This document shows, one piece after another, positions 25,623 to 33,681 of a stretch of DNA of 64,000 bases. The stretch comes from DLKC01 sp002478885 (lineage in GTDB: Bacteria > Bacteroidota > Bacteroidia > Chitinophagales > Chitinophagaceae). The first letter of the stretch is position 1, and every line of letters begins with the position of its first letter. The stretch spans positions 1,488,001 to 1,552,000 of the forward strand of contig JAXLUI010000001.1 in NCBI GenBank assembly GCA_046329585.1. The letters are read 5' to 3'. The notes beneath the pieces are model-generated. The model was not told the origin of the DNA, made no database searches, and saw only the letters and a program-made list of their open reading frames with translations. The translations under genes were made by a program, and so were the position numbers.

Positions 25623-27839
25623 ATGTCAATCAAAATGCAGGGCTCATGGCTCGTCAGAGTCAAATCAAGGAATGCCGTTTTTGCACAGGAATTCCAGATC
25701 CAGGGCGCCGTTATCGGCAACGGCACTTATGCCGGCAATATTTCCACACCGGAAATTTTTGTTACAGGCAGCAACTGGTCGATCACTATTCTGAATAACC
25801 CCGGCCCGGGTTTCATTCCATCCGAAATGCAAATCAAATTCCCGGTATCCGGAGGGGGCTTTTATTCATTCGACATTGAATCGAACGATGCCGGCAACGA
25901 TGCCGATTTTAACGATCTTGTGTTAACCTGCCGTACGCCAATTGATGCCGATGATTACCTTATTTACGGGCACATTGGCTATTACTCCGGCATCTGCTTT
26001 AATCCTTGTGCAAGGCGTTATATCGTTATTGATACATTGTCCTCATTGAGGGAAGCGTTGAAAAACCCTTCGCTGAAAGAACTGATCAGCACTTATTATC
26101 CAAAACGCATCGACGATCTGAAAGCCCGTGTGAATTTTGTGGCGTTAAACCCACAACCGTTGCCTCCCGGCCCTGATCCATTCACAACCATGTTGATCCC
26201 GGTAAATGACAACATGGCTATCCCCCCTAAACAACAAGTGTTGGTCAGAAGCAAGGCTGATTCAATGAAAGTCGGCAATTCAAAGGATGGTTCATCTCTT
26301 GCCTTCAACAGGTTGCTTGCTTCTGAAACACTGCCGTTTGCATCGCAGTCAGCCAGCAATATTTCCATTTCTGATCAGGTGCGCATTTCCGCGGCAAGCA
26401 TTGCAGATAAGTTCAGGCTATACTGTGAAACCGGCAGTTTGCCAAGCGCCATTTTAAACGTGGCAGAATACGACAGAAGTTCAGCAGAACTGGCTGGCGG
26501 TTCATACACCGGTGATGGTTCCCGCGAAATACTGGGGCAAATTGTAAGCGACCGTAATGGCAACTATATTTTCCGTTTCCGCATGAGCGGAGCACAGGTA
26601 GCTGATGAGATCACCACGGATACCGCAGCAGGGGAAGACAGCAATATTCAGGTAGCACCGGATATCATGCTACAGCTGCTTTGTCATGGCTCCTCTATAC
26701 CAGCGTATGAAACCGCACCAGACTGGAATATCAATCATCTTCAACGCATAGATGTTTGCGTACCCAAGGAAAAATCATGTCTTATACCGATGCCATGTAA
26801 CGGGCAGCACATTATACAAGGTATTGGCAATATCGTACTCGGACCCCCGTCTGCCAGCGGCGAAAGAATTGGTTCGAACAATTTTCTCAACTCAAGTGGT
26901 ATTATTACCGCATTCGGAAGCGGCGCACCCGCTGCAAGATGTGCTGCATGGTATAGCACTTTGCAACTGAGAGGTTGTTTAAGTAACAGCGCGGTGAAAT
27001 ACTATCGCATCTGGCACAAACCCAATTCCATTTTTGCGTCATTCACCCAGTTTACGCAGCAATTCTCTTTGCCACATTTTGTGGGCCCTAACGTGGTTGA
27101 TGCATTTGTGTTCGACACTTCCCGAAATGCCTACCTGAACGTAGAAAATGATCCCGGGGGAAACTGGCTTATTGCTTTCAGGAATATCAAAGCAAGAATT
27201 GACACTACTGCACCAGGCATAGGGAACGGTTCGCATGTTTTCAAAATCCAGGGACTGGATGCATCGCTCAATCCTGTTGGCATCGAAGAATCTGTGGTGT
27301 TGTATATCGACAATAACCCTGTTCAGTCAGACATTAATACCGAGATAACAATGGAAGGCGTAGGTACGCTTGGTGAATGCGCTTTGTTTACTTTGCCTGA
27401 AGGCAATGAAGCACCGGGCATGACGGTTAAATTCCGCGCCACACATAATGTTGCAGGAACCACCGGTTTCATGAACAGTTACGGCTTGAGCATGCTTAAG
27501 GGGGCACACGGCTTTGCCTTCACTCCTGCCGCAGCGGCCGCTAATTTCCCCGCACCACCATTTCTTGACAATGTTGACAACAGCGGAAGGTTTTATGTAC
27601 ACGGGGATAACTTAAATTGCAATACTTTCTTCAGAGGTACCACCAATGAAATAACCGCCGATAGCGATCATTACTATGCCACAACGCTTAGACCTGCATC
27701 AGGCGGATGGCTTGAGCCGGGTCAAAAATTCTGTGCATTTGGCATCTCGCTCAGCTATTCATTAAGGTTGACCAATGGTGAAGGGATGTATCCCACATTA
27801 ACCACAAGCACCGTCTTGATAGGCATTCAACGTCCGTAA
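25623..27839 (+). CDS. Large beta-rich protein of unknown function
   Basis: A 738-aa protein that I do not recognise as a whole. There is no signal peptide and no sorting domain, so export by Sec/T9SS is not indicated. Residues 1-105 form a beta-rich N-terminal part with an acidic loop NDADFNDLVL (residues 92-101) that resembles Ca-binding D-x-D-x-N-D loops. A proline-rich segment ALNPQPLPPGPDP (174-186) follows, then a helical part (about 220-290), then a long beta-rich region with several Cys to the end (LTTSTVLIGIQRP). The stop is one base from the ATG of the DUF1360 gene, so the two are coupled. The layout (large structural-looking protein, small membrane protein, tiny Cys-motif protein) recalls phage-derived or surface-structure gene sets, but this is only a guess. 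Confidence 0.6.
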   Translation: MSIKMQGSWLVRVKSRNAVFAQEFQIQGAVIGNGTYAGNISTPEIFVTGSNWSITILNNPGPGFIPSEMQIKFPVSGGGFYSFDIESNDAGNDADFNDLVLTCRTPIDADDYLIYGHIGYYSGICFNPCARRYIVIDTLSSLREALKNPSLKELISTYYPKRIDDLKARVNFVALNPQPLPPGPDPFTTMLIPVNDNMAIPPKQQVLVRSKADSMKVGNSKDGSSLAFNRLLASETLPFASQSASNISISDQVRISAASIADKFRLYCETGSLPSAILNVAEYDRSSAELAGGSYTGDGSREILGQIVSDRNGNYIFRFRMSGAQVADEITTDTAAGEDSNIQVAPDIMLQLLCHGSSIPAYETAPDWNINHLQRIDVCVPKEKSCLIPMPCNGQHIIQGIGNIVLGPPSASGERIGSNNFLNSSGIITAFGSGAPAARCAAWYSTLQLRGCLSNSAVKYYRIWHKPNSIFASFTQFTQQFSLPHFVGPNVVDAFVFDTSRNAYLNVENDPGGNWLIAFRNIKARIDTTAPGIGNGSHVFKIQGLDASLNPVGIEESVVLYIDNNPVQSDINTEITMEGVGTLGECALFTLPEGNEAPGMTVKFRATHNVAGTTGFMNSYGLSMLKGAHGFAFTPAAAAANFPAPPFLDNVDNSGRFYVHGDNLNCNTFFRGTTNEITADSDHYYATTLRPASGGWLEPGQKFCAFGISLSYSLRLTNGEGMYPTLTTSTVLIGIQRP

Positions 27840-27840
27840 T

Positions 27841-28152
27841 ATGAACGTTTATTATTTCATTCTTTCCGTATTGGCTGTTTGGCGGCTTACCCACTTGCTG
27901 GGCAAGGAAGACGGGCCGTTTGACATCATCTTTCTCTTACGGAAAAAAGCAGGAGCAGTCTTCTTCGGAAGCCTGCTCGACTGCTTCTATTGCCTCAGTG
28001 TTTGGATGGCAGCTCCTTTTGGCTTGTGGCTTGGCAATGGCTGGATCGAAAAAATTCTTACCTGGCTTGCCTTGTCAGGCGCAGCTTGTTTACTTGAGCA
28101 AGCCACCACAAAAAATGGCGGCCCGGGGCAAACAACCTACCATGAAGACTAA
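27841..28152 (+). CDS. DUF1360 membrane protein
   Basis: A 103-aa protein with the DUF1360 pattern: VWRLTHLLGKEDGPFDIIF near residue 14, LDCFYCLSVWMAAPFG near residue 46 with two Cys, and hydrophobic segments on both sides. The family is of unknown function; relatives in Bacillus are associated with spore coats. It starts one base after the 738-aa gene's stop, so the two proteins are probably made together. A dispersed L repeat begins 12 bp after its stop. Confidence 0.78.
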   Translation: MNVYYFILSVLAVWRLTHLLGKEDGPFDIIFLLRKKAGAVFFGSLLDCFYCLSVWMAAPFGLWLGNGWIEKILTWLALSGAACLLEQATTKNGGPGQTTYHED

Positions 28153-28164
28153 CGAGGTTTTTCT

Positions 28165-28219
28165 TTTGGAGCCCGGCAACAAAAATTTAATCGGCTTTTC
28201 TTGCGTCGCACTCTTGTAC
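28165..28219 (-). repeat. Dispersed element, L copy 12
   Basis: TTTTGGAGCCCGGCAAC, AATCGGC, then TTGCGTCGCACTCTTGTAC. With R copy 13 it brackets the 84-aa gene. Confidence 0.9.
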
Positions 28220-28282
28220 GCTTAGTAATTTCATTGGGCAGAAAAAACACCATATAAACAAAAAATTAAAACCGTTTAACCT

Positions 28283-28537
28283 ATGTGTAATTGCGGAAAC
28301 AAACGATCAGCCATCAGTACCCAACATCAGCCTGCCGCACAACAGGTATTTCATAACAACATCAGTGACCAGCATTTTGTGTACAGCAATTTTGAGTATA
28401 CAGGTAAAACCGCACTTACCGCGATCGGTAATGTGTCTGGCAGAAAATACCGGTTCAGCTACCCCGGCGATGTGCAAGCAATTGATAGACGCGATGAACC
28501 GGGAATGTTGGGGATACCTGTGCTGAAGAAAAGATAA
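28283..28537 (+). CDS. Small MCNCG-type protein
   Basis: An 84-aa protein with an N-terminal MCNCGNKR motif (two Cys), a linker, and a compact C-terminal part: FEYTGKTALTAIGNVSGRKY followed by RFSYPGDVQAIDRRDEPGML. Small proteins with this second half occur, as far as I recall, near phage-like or structural genes in several phyla, but I cannot name a family with certainty. It follows the DUF1360 gene on the same strand but is separated by an L repeat, and an R repeat follows its stop, so it sits alone between the arms of an inverted pair. Confidence 0.6.
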   Translation: MCNCGNKRSAISTQHQPAAQQVFHNNISDQHFVYSNFEYTGKTALTAIGNVSGRKYRFSYPGDVQAIDRRDEPGMLGIPVLKKR

Positions 28538-28642
28538 AATTCCTTATCTCTCCTTTGATAAAAAAACAGTTGCAATACGGCATTTTCATGGGCTTAGCTG
28601 AGCAACGTGCCTGTATTGCCATGACGCATAGCGTGCAGAAAG

Positions 28643-28700
28643 CATAAGTGTGCGACGCAAGCGAAGTTGAACAGCACTACTGAAGCCGGGCCCAGCAAAA
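28643..28700 (+). repeat. Dispersed element, R copy 13
   Basis: GCATAAGTGTGCGACGCAAG, CGAAGTTGAACAGCACTACTG, AAGCCGGGCCCAGCAAAA. It ends about 3 bp before the ispG stop codon. Confidence 0.85.
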
Positions 28701-28702
28701 TT

Positions 28703-30718
28703 CTACGCAGGTTCCACCCAGGCTTCGTTTTCGCGGAGTAAATTAATGAGTTCATCAACTGCCACCTCGCTATCAACATTGCGTTTTACTACTTCTTTGC
28801 CTTTATATAAGGTGATCTTGCCAACGCCGCTACCAACGTAGCCAAAATCGGCATCGGCCATTTCGCCGGGACCATTTACGATGCAGCCCATAATCGCAAT
28901 CTTAACGCCCTTCAGGTGATTGGTGCGTGAACGGATTTTTGCTGTTGTTTCCTGCAGTTCGAACAAAGTGCGGCCGCAACTCGGGCAACTGATATACTCT
29001 GTTTTGGAAATGCGGGTACGCGTAGCCTGTAAGATGGCAAAAGCCGTGGAGTTAATAAATTGCTCCGGCGTTTTATTGTTGAGATAATTTCTGCCGGATG
29101 CGTTTTGTTCCCTGGCCGCGGACGAAATATCATAACTCTTTTGCTGCATGCCCAGGCTTATACCATCGCCAAATCCATCGAGCAACAAAGCGCCGCATTC
29201 TGTTGCATAATGAATGAGGTGTTCGTCGGCTGTTTGCCAGCGGCTGTCGCACATAATCACTACCGGGTTTTTAATATCGCGGTTCATCAGTTCGAGGAAC
29301 ATACGACGCACAGATGGCATTGCATGTTGATTGGTTGAACTTAAGCAAATCACTACTGTCGGGTCATTGGATAATTCGGCCAGGTAAGTAAAATCGTTTA
29401 ATGCTGTTTCATCATTGAAGCAATCGATCATTACAAAATTGAGCGTGCTGCTCTTCCAGCTGCCATGCAGGTAGCCGCTGCCGTTGAATATGGGAAAGTA
29501 TTTTGTTTTGTCTTTAGCAAGGTTCCAAATGGCGGGATATACCAACACTTTTAATGTGCCCGGCAATTCAAAGTCCACCAAGGCATGGCCGCTGAAAATA
29601 TAGTCGGCGGCAGCGTCGCTGATATTCCATTTATCGGTTGCAGTATTGTAAGTATAACCCACACTTTGCAAAGATTCGGGTGTTATGTGAGCCAGTTTGC
29701 TTAGGTCGGCAATAACGACCGGTACGTGAGTACCGCCAATATTATCGACGACAAAAGTTTGCCTGCGTTTGTAGGCAAAAGGCGTATATGGAAGGTGAAC
29801 AATTGCGGGTATCTCACCGTCTTTATTTACGCTGTTGGCGTGGTAACGTTTAACAAGGTCGCGGCAGACCGGAATCTCCAGTTCAGGATCCTCTGTCAGC
29901 GACACCCTGATCGTATCGCCAATACCATCTTCCAGCAAAGTGCCAATACCTGCCGCACTCTTTACGCGGCCATCTTCTCCATCGCCAGCTTCGGTAACGC
30001 CGAGATGCAATGGATAGCATTCGCCAAATTCAGCATCCATTTGCTGAATCAGCAAGCGGTATGCCTGCACCATTACCTGCGGGTTGCTTGACTTCATGCT
30101 TAGAACAATATTGTGGTAGGCTTCGGCCCGGGCAATACGCAAAAACTCCATTGCGCTTTCTACCATGCCCATTGGCGTATCGCCATAACGGCTCATGATA
30201 CGGTCGCTTAAACTGCCATGGTTGGTGCCGATACGCATTGCAGTTCCGTATTCCTTGCAAATTTTCAACAGTGGCGTAAAGCGTTCCCTTATCCGCTCAA
30301 TTTCTTCGGCATATTCCCCATCGGTGTATTCCAATTGCTCAAACTTTTTCTTATCAACGTAATTGCCCGGATTCACTCTCACCTTTTCTACAATTCTCGC
30401 AGCAATCTCTGCAGCATTTGGTGTAAAGTGAATGTCGGCGATCAAGGGCGTGTTATACCCTCTTTTACGCAGTTCATTTTTTATGTTGAGTAAATTTTCC
30501 GCTTCTTTTTTTGAAGGGGCGGTAATACGTACCAGTTCGGCGCCCGCTTCAATGCAACGAATACTTTGCTCCACTGTAGCAATCGTATCCATTGTATCAG
30601 TGGTGGTCATTGTTTGTACGCGTATGGGGTTATGATTACCGAGCAACAGGTCACCGATTTTCACTTCCCTTGTTTTTAACCTGCTGTATGCCGTGAGTGA
30701 ATTACAATACAATTGCAT
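28703..30718 (-). CDS. ispG: 4-hydroxy-3-methylbut-2-enyl diphosphate synthase (long form)
   Basis: A 671-aa iron-sulfur enzyme of the MEP isoprenoid pathway that converts MEcPP to HMBPP. The N-terminal TIM barrel is clear (VRITAPSKKEAENL, PLIADIHFTPNAAE, RIGTNHGSLSDRI), a large insert domain of about 250 residues follows as in Bacteroidota and plants, and the C-terminal domain holds the [4Fe-4S] ligands Cys578, Cys581 (CPSCGRT), Cys612 and Glu619 (MGCIVNGPGE). Other MEP genes are not adjacent. The BatC-like gene lies 116 bp upstream on the same strand. Confidence 0.95.
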   Translation of the reverse strand: MQLYCNSLTAYSRLKTREVKIGDLLLGNHNPIRVQTMTTTDTMDTIATVEQSIRCIEAGAELVRITAPSKKEAENLLNIKNELRKRGYNTPLIADIHFTPNAAEIAARIVEKVRVNPGNYVDKKKFEQLEYTDGEYAEEIERIRERFTPLLKICKEYGTAMRIGTNHGSLSDRIMSRYGDTPMGMVESAMEFLRIARAEAYHNIVLSMKSSNPQVMVQAYRLLIQQMDAEFGECYPLHLGVTEAGDGEDGRVKSAAGIGTLLEDGIGDTIRVSLTEDPELEIPVCRDLVKRYHANSVNKDGEIPAIVHLPYTPFAYKRRQTFVVDNIGGTHVPVVIADLSKLAHITPESLQSVGYTYNTATDKWNISDAAADYIFSGHALVDFELPGTLKVLVYPAIWNLAKDKTKYFPIFNGSGYLHGSWKSSTLNFVMIDCFNDETALNDFTYLAELSNDPTVVICLSSTNQHAMPSVRRMFLELMNRDIKNPVVIMCDSRWQTADEHLIHYATECGALLLDGFGDGISLGMQQKSYDISSAAREQNASGRNYLNNKTPEQFINSTAFAILQATRTRISKTEYISCPSCGRTLFELQETTAKIRSRTNHLKGVKIAIMGCIVNGPGEMADADFGYVGSGVGKITLYKGKEVVKRNVDSEVAVDELINLLRENEAWVEPA

Positions 30719-30834
30719 AATATTTATTTGCCGGTTTGCGTACGATCATCTTTTCAATTGCAAAAATAACACTTGGTGACCCAATAAAGTTTTGAGAAAC
30801 GGTGATATTGTAAACGGCAAAAGTCAGACGTGGG

Positions 30835-31434
30835 TTACCAGTCTTTTTCCGGGTTCTTTGTGGTGGGCTTTTTGCGAAGTGCTTTCTGAAGCTGCTTTTC
30901 TTTATCTCTCAGTTCGTCAAATTTCTGGTTGATCGTTTCCTGGCTGGCTTCCTTGCTCTTGTTTTTATCGTCTTTTGGTTTGGATTGATTATTTGGCTTG
31001 TTTGCCTGCTGCTGCTTTCTCAATTCATTGATCGCTTTCTGCAGATTTTCCCTCGCATCATTATCAGCAGGATCAAGCATCAACGATTGCTTGAACGATT
31101 CAATGGCATCGGTTAGTTTATGCTGGTTCACCTGCACCACAGCTTTATTAAACATTGCCTTAGCCTTTATATTCCTGTCAACGGCGTCATTGAATTTCTC
31201 ATAATACTTCTCAGCTTCTGCATCCCTGCCCAGTTTGTGCAATGTATTACCGCTGTTAAACAGGGCGGCATTGTTGTCAGGCTCGATCGAAAGCGCCTTT
31301 TTGTATTCATCCATTGCCTCCGCAAAAGCAGAACGGTTGTATGCATCATTACCCTGTTGCACATAACTGTTAGCCTGCTGCGCTTGCACAGTGGTAAAAA
31401 ACAAAAGGAAGTATATCGTCAATAATTTTTTCAA
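30835..31434 (-). CDS. BatC-like TPR protein
   Basis: A 199-aa exported protein: signal peptide ending near TVQAQ (residue 19), then three or so TPR units (residues 22-130: QQGNDAYNRSAFAEAMDEYK, NAALFNSGNTLHKLGRDAEA, AMFNKAVVQVNQHKLTDAIE), then a Lys/Gln/Asn-rich tail that is probably disordered. TPR proteins of this shape follow BatB in the Bacteroides aerotolerance operon. Here batB lies just upstream, but a dispersed L repeat sits between them. batD and batE are absent. Confidence 0.75.
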   Translation of the reverse strand: MKKLLTIYFLLFFTTVQAQQANSYVQQGNDAYNRSAFAEAMDEYKKALSIEPDNNAALFNSGNTLHKLGRDAEAEKYYEKFNDAVDRNIKAKAMFNKAVVQVNQHKLTDAIESFKQSLMLDPADNDARENLQKAINELRKQQQANKPNNQSKPKDDKNKSKEASQETINQKFDELRDKEKQLQKALRKKPTTKNPEKDW

Positions 31435-31458
31435 ATGCTTGTATTGATCGTTATTGTT

Positions 31459-31512
31459 TTGAACCGGGCATTTTCTGCATTGGTCATCACCTGTTGCGTC
31501 GCACTCTTGTAC
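31459..31512 (-). repeat. Dispersed element, L copy 14
   Basis: TTGAACCGGGCATT, GGTCATCACC, TGTTGCGTCGCACTCTTGTA followed by C. It separates batB from the BatC-like gene and with R copy 15 brackets batB. Confidence 0.9.
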
Positions 31513-31556
31513 TGCTATTCATTATCGAGTAAGACTCTTACTTCAGCTACCGGGTG

Positions 31557-32573
31557 TTAAAAGTTATCCTGGCCTTTCCTGGTTAACCTCTTTCTCTCCG
31601 GCACAAAAATTTCACCGATCAGTATCAGCAGCGCAATGCCAATGAAGAAAGGCGTAAAAGACAAATATTCTTTTTCGCCCCCGCTTTCTATCAGCTTTTT
31701 ATCTATGCCATCCAGTTCTTTGCCAACGACGGTTGAAGTATTCAATACATTGTCAAGATGAAAATAATTGCCGCCTGTTGCCGATGCAATATTCACCAGT
31801 TCTTCCTCACCCAGTTTGCTGATGACCGTTTTTCCATCTGCATCTGTCTTATACGACCCTGTACCCGGTTCGGTAATAGGTGAGCCTTCCGCCGTGCCAA
31901 TACCAACGGTATAAACAATCACACCCTGGTCAGACAATGCCTTTGCAGCCCTCACCGCATCCGGGTCATGGTCTTCGCCATCGGTGATTAAAACGATTGC
32001 CTTATGTGATTTCTCTTTTGTATCAAGAGATGTTCCGCATAACTGCAATGCGCTACTAATGACTGTTCCCTGCACGGGCACGGCATCGGGGGTGGCGTTG
32101 GATAAAAAGAGTTTTGCCTCGGCCAGGTCGGGTGTTAACGGCATTTGTAAATAGGCCTGCCCTGCAAACAAGACCAGTCCAACCCGGTCGTTGGATGAGT
32201 GATCGATAAGAGCACTAACCAGTTGTTTTGCGCGTTCGAGGCGCGTTGGCTTTATATCACTGCTTAACATACTTTTGCTTACATCAAGCGCTATCATAAT
32301 ATCTATGCCTGCTGTTTGCTCTTTGTCGCCTGAAACAGGTTTGCGAAAATTTGTAGCGGCCAGCACCAGGAAAGCAAGCGCGATAAGCGTGGCAATAAAT
32401 TTTATTTTGTAAAGCTTTGCAGCATGTTCAGAAGTAAGGCGGTTCACCAGCTCTTCGTCGCCGATTATATTTTTTGTTTTTTGTTTCCAGCGAAGCACCA
32501 TAATGAAGATGAGCACCAATGGTACAAGTAGCGCCAGGCCCCATAAAAATTCGATGTGTTCAAATGATAGCAT
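31557..32573 (-). CDS. batB: BatB-like von Willebrand factor A protein
   Basis: A 338-aa inner-membrane protein with two N-terminal transmembrane segments (about residues 10-28 and 57-75), a VWA domain (about 88-290) and a C-terminal transmembrane segment. The metal site DxSxS is intact: Asp97-Val-Ser99-Lys-Ser101, with TDGEDHDPDA later. The Bat proteins were linked to aerotolerance in Bacteroides fragilis; the mechanism is unknown. The ATG at 32573 (MLSFEHIEFLWG) fits the family better than the in-frame ATG 39 bp upstream. batA and moxR, normally upstream, are missing. Confidence 0.82.
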   Translation of the reverse strand: MLSFEHIEFLWGLALLVPLVLIFIMVLRWKQKTKNIIGDEELVNRLTSEHAAKLYKIKFIATLIALAFLVLAATNFRKPVSGDKEQTAGIDIMIALDVSKSMLSSDIKPTRLERAKQLVSALIDHSSNDRVGLVLFAGQAYLQMPLTPDLAEAKLFLSNATPDAVPVQGTVISSALQLCGTSLDTKEKSHKAIVLITDGEDHDPDAVRAAKALSDQGVIVYTVGIGTAEGSPITEPGTGSYKTDADGKTVISKLGEEELVNIASATGGNYFHLDNVLNTSTVVGKELDGIDKKLIESGGEKEYLSFTPFFIGIALLILIGEIFVPERKRLTRKGQDNF

Positions 32574-32695
32574 AGAATGAATGTTGCAATGTACAAGCAT
32601 TGAGCCAATCATTAGAAAGCTTAATTTTTTTTGTGATAAAATTAGTTACTCATTTCCTGTTGCCTCAATGCAGGCAGCCTAATGCTGCTACAAGT

Positions 32696-32752
32696 GCTGA
32701 AGTGTGCGACGCAAGTAAAGCCTCATTTTTATTCTACGGACGGGAACATAAA
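32696..32752 (+). repeat. Dispersed element, R copy 15
   Basis: GCTGAAGTGTGCGACGCAAG, TAAAGCCTCATT, ATTCTACGGACGGGAACATA followed by AA. It lies 3' of the GH16 gene and 5' of batB. Confidence 0.85.
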
Positions 32753-32775
32753 AAAATTCGCGGCTCCCATCAAAC

Positions 32776-32809
32776 AAAAAAGCCACCGGACTTCACAACC
32801 AATGGCTTT
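32776..32809 (-). terminator. Terminator of the GH16 locus
   Basis: AAAGCCA (32779-32785) / TGGCTTT (32803-32809) with a T-tract on the minus strand, 20 bp after the GH16 stop. The loop is 17 nt. Confidence 0.65.
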
Positions 32810-32829
32810 GTTCCTGATCTGAAAAAAAC

Positions 32830-33669
32830 TCACTCAATCATCCTGTATACTTTAACGTAATCAATCTGCATTTGGGTTGGGAAAATGCTGTCGTCAACTC
32901 CTTGCGCGCCGCCCCAGTTACCGCCAATCGCGATGTTCAAAATCATATAAAAATTCTGATCAAAGGGCCATGCAGCGAAACCAGTTCCGTTATTGATGTA
33001 TTCAAAATATTTTGCATCATCGACATATCCCCTGATCGCATAAGGAGTCCAGTCAACGCGGTAAATATGAAAATCGTTTGAAGCTCCGGCAACAATCGTG
33101 GCTGCTGTTTTTTGGGTGTTCATCTGCCCGTTATAAGAAGCGGTGTGAATGGTGCAATGGACATTATCCTGGTCGTACCCGACATGCTCCATTATATCAA
33201 TTTCCCCGGAACCAGGCCAGGGACCATAGTAGTTATCGGAATTTAATAGCCAGATGGCAGGCCAAGTGCCACGACCAGACGGAAGCTTTGCCCTTATTTC
33301 GAAGCGGCCATATTTCCAATCGCCTTTTCCTTTAGACACAAGCCTGGCAGATGTATAATTTTTTCCCGAGTTCGCTTCTTTGCGTGCTGTGATAACAAGG
33401 TTACCATTGCTAATGGCTGCATTACCTGAAGCGGTGTAGGATTGCAGTTCGTTGTTGCCCCAGCCATTGGCACCAACATCGTAGGTCCATTTCGCCGGAT
33501 CGGGAGCAGCGCCGTCGTTAAAATCATCCTGCCATACGGGGTCTGCTTCAAACTGCCAGTTTTTATCAGAAACCGGCTCTGCCGGTTGGACCGGCGGAAT
33601 TGTTTTTTCTTCGGTACAACCCGCTGCTGACATTACCAGAACGAGTATTACATAATTTATTCTTTTCAT
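32830..33669 (-). CDS. GH16 endo-beta-glucanase lipoprotein
   Basis: A 279-aa lipoprotein (lipobox MSAAG-Cys18) with a complete GH16 domain. The catalytic motif is EIDIMEH: nucleophile Glu156, Asp158 and acid/base Glu161. Substrate-binding blocks WTYDVGANGWGNNELQSYT and GTWPAIWLLNSDNYYG are typical of laminarinase-type beta-1,3-glucanases. It would cut beta-glucan at the cell surface or in the periplasm and feed oligosaccharides to the SusCD pair encoded upstream. It is the last gene of the locus and has a terminator. Confidence 0.9.
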   Translation of the reverse strand: MKRINYVILVLVMSAAGCTEEKTIPPVQPAEPVSDKNWQFEADPVWQDDFNDGAAPDPAKWTYDVGANGWGNNELQSYTASGNAAISNGNLVITARKEANSGKNYTSARLVSKGKGDWKYGRFEIRAKLPSGRGTWPAIWLLNSDNYYGPWPGSGEIDIMEHVGYDQDNVHCTIHTASYNGQMNTQKTAATIVAGASNDFHIYRVDWTPYAIRGYVDDAKYFEYINNGTGFAAWPFDQNFYMILNIAIGGNWGGAQGVDDSIFPTQMQIDYVKVYRMIE

Positions 33670-33681
33670 CGCAAGGCTATT

